NCBI GenBank assembly: GCA_000702025.1
Contig: JNKJ01000025.1
Coordinates: 1 to 64,000 of the forward strand
Direction of reading: 5' to 3'
Length of the DNA: 64,000 nt
From: Blautia schinkii DSM 10518
Lineage (GTDB): Bacteria; Bacillota; Clostridia; Lachnospirales; Lachnospiraceae
Made by a program: the position numbers and the translations under genes. The notes under the pieces are model-generated. The model did no database searches. It was not told where the DNA came from and saw nothing but the letters and a program-made list of their open reading frames with translations. Below are positions 60,617 through 64,000 of the stretch, one piece after another; position 1 is the stretch's first letter; each line of letters starts with the position of its first letter.

Positions 60617-61297
60617 TTAAGAACGGTCTGCATTCAGATAAAACCAATGGTTTTCAATTCTCTCTATGATATCCGTCTCCAGGATATCGGGCCATAGCTT
60701 ACGAATACTATTCATGTCATCGGAAGAGGAGTATATAAACATGGAATATCCCGAGTTTAAAAAGCCCTTTAAAATCCAAAAGCCTATGGTAATCTCATCT
60801 GCATTTGAATATATGACAATGTCTCCACCCGTAGATGTGCTTTCATATCCTTCCGGCAATATTACACCCCTGCTGTTTTGTTCCGGTTCCAGTAAACGCT
60901 CTTTTACCATCTCAACGACTTCACAACGTTTGTCTTTATATAACTCAAAATTTAGTTTATTTTTTATATCATTAACCGGGGCAAGGATATAAAAAAGTAA
61001 GAATATTAGGAAAATTGCAAATGAAATCCAATTTAATATGGACCTGTGGTTATCACTTAATCTCCAGATTGCATAGGCAAAGGTGACAATAAAAAGAACA
61101 AACAGAAAAAGTAAAACAGGAACATATAAAATCCACAAATCCGAAAACAGTTCCTCTCCATACCATATATCAAAAAGCATTATTCCGACCACCAATAGGG
61201 AAACCGGAATCATCAAAATTGATTTCACTAAATCATGCTTACTCATTGCATTCTCCATTTTTAAGTTCTCACATAAATCGTGTGATTTTTCATCCAT
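60617..61297 (-). CDS. Unrecognised three-helix membrane protein
   Basis: A 226-residue protein I cannot assign. After a charged N-terminus come three hydrophobic segments (residues about 29-46, 58-84 and 93-110), then a soluble C-terminal half of about 115 residues with YESTSTGGDIVIYSN and GYSMFIYSSSDD. The start is the ATG after GAAGGTAAATGC; eight upstream codons are dropped. The gene is more AT-rich than the sugar loci. It lies next to the HipA-like module on the same strand, but a link is not shown. Confidence 0.7.
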   Translation of the reverse strand: MDEKSHDLCENLKMENAMSKHDLVKSILMIPVSLLVVGIMLFDIWYGEELFSDLWILYVPVLLFLFVLFIVTFAYAIWRLSDNHRSILNWISFAIFLIFLLFYILAPVNDIKNKLNFELYKDKRCEVVEMVKERLLEPEQNSRGVILPEGYESTSTGGDIVIYSNADEITIGFWILKGFLNSGYSMFIYSSSDDMNSIRKLWPDILETDIIERIENHWFYLNADRS

Positions 61298-61476
61298 GCA
61301 TTTACCTTCTTTTAAGATCATTATAAGTGATAGTTCCCATATATAAAAGAGGTTTATGAAGCGTTTAACTTTGTTTTTTTGTCTGTGTTCTCATGCTCAT
61401 CACCCCACCAAAACACAAAAACGCCGCCTGTAAGCAATAAAACCACCCTCACACGACGTTACGGATGATAAAGTTG

Positions 61477-61668
61477 TCAATCCGTTTTTCCGAATTGTTC
61501 TTTTCGTGCGGAGAACATATCCACAGCTTCCATATCAGTCTCGGTAAGAGGGGGATAACCCTTTTCTGCCCGCAGCCTGTTTCCCTCTTCCAAAAGTGTG
61601 GATCGTACAAATGCGTCAAATCGCTCCATCAGTTCCTCTTCTGTTTCTTTCCGCTTTTCATATGCCAT
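61477..61668 (-). CDS. Small charged protein next to the HipA-like kinase
   Basis: A 63-residue soluble protein with a strong RBS (AAAAAGGAGGTATGCAAG) starting 35 bp after the HipA-like gene. It is very rich in Glu/Lys/Arg (YEKRKETEEELMERFDAF) and predicted helical, with a MEAVDMF segment near the end. It is not a HipB-type helix-turn-helix. The same-strand, close spacing suggests co-transcription with the kinase; it may be an antitoxin, target or accessory factor (inference). Confidence 0.65.
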   Translation of the reverse strand: MAYEKRKETEEELMERFDAFVRSTLLEEGNRLRAEKGYPPLTETDMEAVDMFSARKEQFGKTD

Positions 61669-61703
61669 CTTGCATACCTCCTTTTTCGCTGTTGCAAAGC
61701 TTT

Positions 61704-62948
61704 CTACCGCTCCATATCCTCTCCGCTGTATGCCACGTCCTCCGTCACATCAGCGGCACAGTCATCCACCGGATAAAGGTTTCGGCGGCTGTTCACAACC
61801 TCTGCCAGTCGTTCAACACGCCCGCAGAGAGCCTTGCACAGCGCATTACAACGGGCTTCATCTATGAAGAGGGAGCCTTTTGTCAGTACCCGCAGTTCCT
61901 CATCAATTCCGTTCAGCGTGTTCAGATTCAGCCAGTCAAAAGAGGATACCAGCTTGATTTGCTCATCATGGCTGGTCTTGAACGGCTTGCTGGTCACTCT
62001 GCCTACAGAGCCGACCATCATCGTGGGCTTATCAAACCAGAGGGATGTGCCGCTGTCGTAAATCGGCGCGGCTCCAATCCATTGGAGCGTATTGGCATTT
62101 CGGATGGCCCCAAAATTATTCTGATGCCTGTCCTCATTCATAATAAGATAATCCAACACCAGCATCCGGTCAAGGCTGTCCCTGATACCGGGGATGCCCT
62201 GCTTCTCACAGCAGTTCAGATAATGCTGATAAACAGAAACATGGTTTGGCTTCGGATGGGTCTGCATGATATACCACGCTGTCACAAGTTCGGTGTCCGG
62301 GGTAATAAAGTCCTCGCACACGCTGTACGGATAGTCCTCCTGTATGGTCAGGGTATAGGCCACATGGGGAATCCCCAGGCGTTCCATGATGATACTCGCC
62401 AGCACCTCGTTATAAGGCTCCTGCTGGGTCGCGCCGCTTCCGGCTTTCAGCAGACAGCGTTTTCCGTTTACAATCGTCCACATCTTCTTAAGCCAGCCGT
62501 CCGTGGTATTGTCCGGGGACATCAGACTGACTTCCTCACCGGATACCGGATGCCCGAACAAGGCGTTACCCACGTCCTCCGAAAATGCGTTATCAAAGAA
62601 GTTGACCTCACTCCACGCTGTTTTCCGGCCGGTAGGGCAGATCCAATACTGGTCGGACAGGGACAGTCCGAGGCATTTATCCAAAAGCATCTGTGGAGAG
62701 GCAATCTCCAGTTTTTCCAACGCACGCGCAAGCCCCGCGCGGCTGGCCGGGATTGCCCGCCCCGTCCACCACTCATTCAATGCGGCGCGGTCAATCTTCC
62801 CCTTTTTCACCGGAATGCCCACCGGCACATGGGCAGGGGCAAATATCTCTCCAACAGCGGAAACAGATGCCGTCACACTGTCCAGACGGATTTCCGCCAC
62901 CGGAATATCCTTGTGCATCAGGATATAGGTTTCAATCGTTTCCACCAT
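61704..62948 (-). CDS. HipA-like protein kinase
   Basis: A 414-residue protein with a HipA-type kinase fold. Visible elements are a Gly/Lys strand with K168 (RCLLKAGSG), E181, the catalytic loop NEDRHQNN with D273 and N278, and the metal-binding D298 in YDSG. A phosphate-binding-like TTDGWLKK precedes the Lys. The N-terminal 130 residues resemble the HipA N-lobe region only loosely. The start is ATG after GGAGAGTGAGAAAG. No hipB-type regulator gene is adjacent; a 63-residue gene follows. The target is unknown. GC is clearly higher than in both flanking genes, suggesting transfer. Confidence 0.85.
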   Translation of the reverse strand: MVETIETYILMHKDIPVAEIRLDSVTASVSAVGEIFAPAHVPVGIPVKKGKIDRAALNEWWTGRAIPASRAGLARALEKLEIASPQMLLDKCLGLSLSDQYWICPTGRKTAWSEVNFFDNAFSEDVGNALFGHPVSGEEVSLMSPDNTTDGWLKKMWTIVNGKRCLLKAGSGATQQEPYNEVLASIIMERLGIPHVAYTLTIQEDYPYSVCEDFITPDTELVTAWYIMQTHPKPNHVSVYQHYLNCCEKQGIPGIRDSLDRMLVLDYLIMNEDRHQNNFGAIRNANTLQWIGAAPIYDSGTSLWFDKPTMMVGSVGRVTSKPFKTSHDEQIKLVSSFDWLNLNTLNGIDEELRVLTKGSLFIDEARCNALCKALCGRVERLAEVVNSRRNLYPVDDCAADVTEDVAYSGEDMER

Positions 62949-62998
62949 CTTTCTCACTCTCCAATCTACTTCTTATTATTCTACCAAATCGCACTCGC

Positions 62999-63991
62999 TT
63001 AAACAAGCGGTTTGGGGTTCCTTTCCATCGACAAAAATGGTGATAAAGTTTCCAGCATTTCGTGTTTCATAACATCATATTCCTTTAAGCCATATACACC
63101 TTGCGGTTTTGGTAAGTAAACTTCTCCTTTACCGGCACATAGAACCGCAAATAGCTGATGTGTATATTGGTCTTGAGATATCGGGTGACTCACAATCTCA
63201 AAAATAGCGGGGGTATATTTCGTATAAACAATAAGCGATAAATATAGGTGCTTATATTTCTTTCTCGAACCGTTATACTCACGTAGGAAAGAATGCACTT
63301 TACTATTCATTGTTTCAATTAATCTTTTCGAATCATAACTGTCGCATTTAATTATGTGATTTATTCTAAGATTTTGCTCATTATCATTAAAATATTGCAG
63401 TATTTCCGTACCATCGTCTAATAAATATTTGTTCCATAATATATATCCCTTTTGGCTATAACTTGATGATATTGTATCTATCAACTTTGGGAATTCTAAA
63501 AATGAAATTGAAATAACATCGGCATCCACTTTATCCCTTTGTAGGATAAAGTAATCTCTATGTTTTGTTTGTGCGCTTTTCTTAAGATGTGATGTTAAAA
63601 CATTATCGTAATTATCCTGAATAGTTTTCGTCAAAGGCAGCGGAACCCACGCTAAAACTATCATAAAAATCTCAAACAAGTACCATCTTTTTGCTGCTGC
63701 TATAGATACAATTCCATATAACATGAATATACCTGCCTGGGTCAGTATATATATTTGACAATAGTATAGACCCTTTAACTCAGAAAAGGATCTCGTATAC
63801 GTTTTCCTAAAATAACCATTTAGAAATAAAGGGTTATTTTTATTTCGCATCTTTTTGTATAAATTGAAATCCAATCCAGTTTTCCGAAGCAATCCACTCA
63901 GTGTTAACAAAGTACATATTGTAGAAATTCTAAAAACAACAAATTTTACATTTAAATAGACTATTAACGTTATAAAAGTAATTAATACCAT
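62999..63991 (-). CDS. Unrecognised membrane protein, 5' end uncertain at window edge
   Basis: At least 330 residues; the frame is still open at the window edge and no RBS is seen before the ATG at 63991, so the true start may lie outside. There are hydrophobic segments near residues 1-36, 82-102 and 104-122, then a soluble region of about 200 residues (IISFLEF-type strands, YSQKGYILWNKYLLDDGTEILQ, KPQGVYGLKEYDVM). No family was recognised. It is AT-rich, like the gene at 60617 and unlike the HipA-like gene between them. Confidence 0.6.
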   Translation of the reverse strand: MVLITFITLIVYLNVKFVVFRISTICTLLTLSGLLRKTGLDFNLYKKMRNKNNPLFLNGYFRKTYTRSFSELKGLYYCQIYILTQAGIFMLYGIVSIAAAKRWYLFEIFMIVLAWVPLPLTKTIQDNYDNVLTSHLKKSAQTKHRDYFILQRDKVDADVISISFLEFPKLIDTISSSYSQKGYILWNKYLLDDGTEILQYFNDNEQNLRINHIIKCDSYDSKRLIETMNSKVHSFLREYNGSRKKYKHLYLSLIVYTKYTPAIFEIVSHPISQDQYTHQLFAVLCAGKGEVYLPKPQGVYGLKEYDVMKHEMLETLSPFLSMERNPKPLV

Positions 63992-64000
63992 GACAAGCGG

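Noticed and set aside
61596..63002. Plus-strand 468-codon frame
   Set aside because: It is antisense to the HipA-like gene, which has intact kinase motifs; the plus-strand frame has no recognisable domain and no RBS.

Overview
The window looks like a chromosomal segment of a gut-type Lachnospiraceae/Clostridia bacterium (Gram-positive Firmicute). This is an inference from gene content: sugar ABC importers without their own ATPase, YesM/YesN-type two-component systems beside glycosidases, SbcC with a zinc hook, purine-rich Shine-Dalgarno sites (GGAGG) before nearly every gene, and large secreted proteins with Listeria-Bacteroides-type repeats. No rRNA, tRNA, CRISPR array or complete insertion sequence was found.

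Layout. (1) 1-243: end of a probable IS4-type transposase cut by the window edge. (2) 288-7599, minus: a beta-L-arabinofuranoside locus (GH127, solute-binding protein, two permeases, YesL-like protein, LacI-type regulator), with CG-centred operator-like boxes upstream. (3) 8146-11824: MATE exporter, divergent AraC regulator and an Rpn/PD-(D/E)XK nuclease; two different 13-bp tandem repeat arrays lie in the gaps. (4) 12255-22729: two large secreted surface proteins with a near-identical 212-residue C-terminal module, and a divergent LytTR/GHKL two-component system. (5) 22845-33061: a GH65 disaccharide phosphorylase locus (HAD protein, GH65, permeases, binding protein) with a divergent YesM/YesN pair. 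(6) 33084-43402, minus: PAS-GGDEF-histidine kinase-receiver hybrid, sbcC, sbcD and an MFS/spermidine-synthase fusion. (7) 43629-50461, minus: aldo/keto reductase, class II aldolase, PfkB kinase, sugar ABC importer and DeoR regulator. (8) 51007-60415: flavin split-barrel protein, a GHL6-type glycosidase with its importer, and a second divergent YesM/YesN pair. (9) 60617-64000: accessory segment with a HipA-like kinase, a 63-residue partner candidate and two unrecognised membrane proteins of lower GC.

How it works together. Four carbohydrate uptake loci have the same core (binding protein, MalF-type permease, MalG-type permease, catabolic enzyme) but four different regulators: LacI, DeoR and two YesM/YesN systems. 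None encodes an ATP-binding subunit, so they probably share one encoded elsewhere. All four binding proteins lack a lipobox, and a hairpin lies at each binding protein-permease junction. The most unusual region is the surface-protein/LytTR block. A direct repeat resembling a LytTR operator sits 9 bp from the -35 position of both divergent promoters, and the two surface proteins share a duplicated C-terminal module but no recognised wall anchor.
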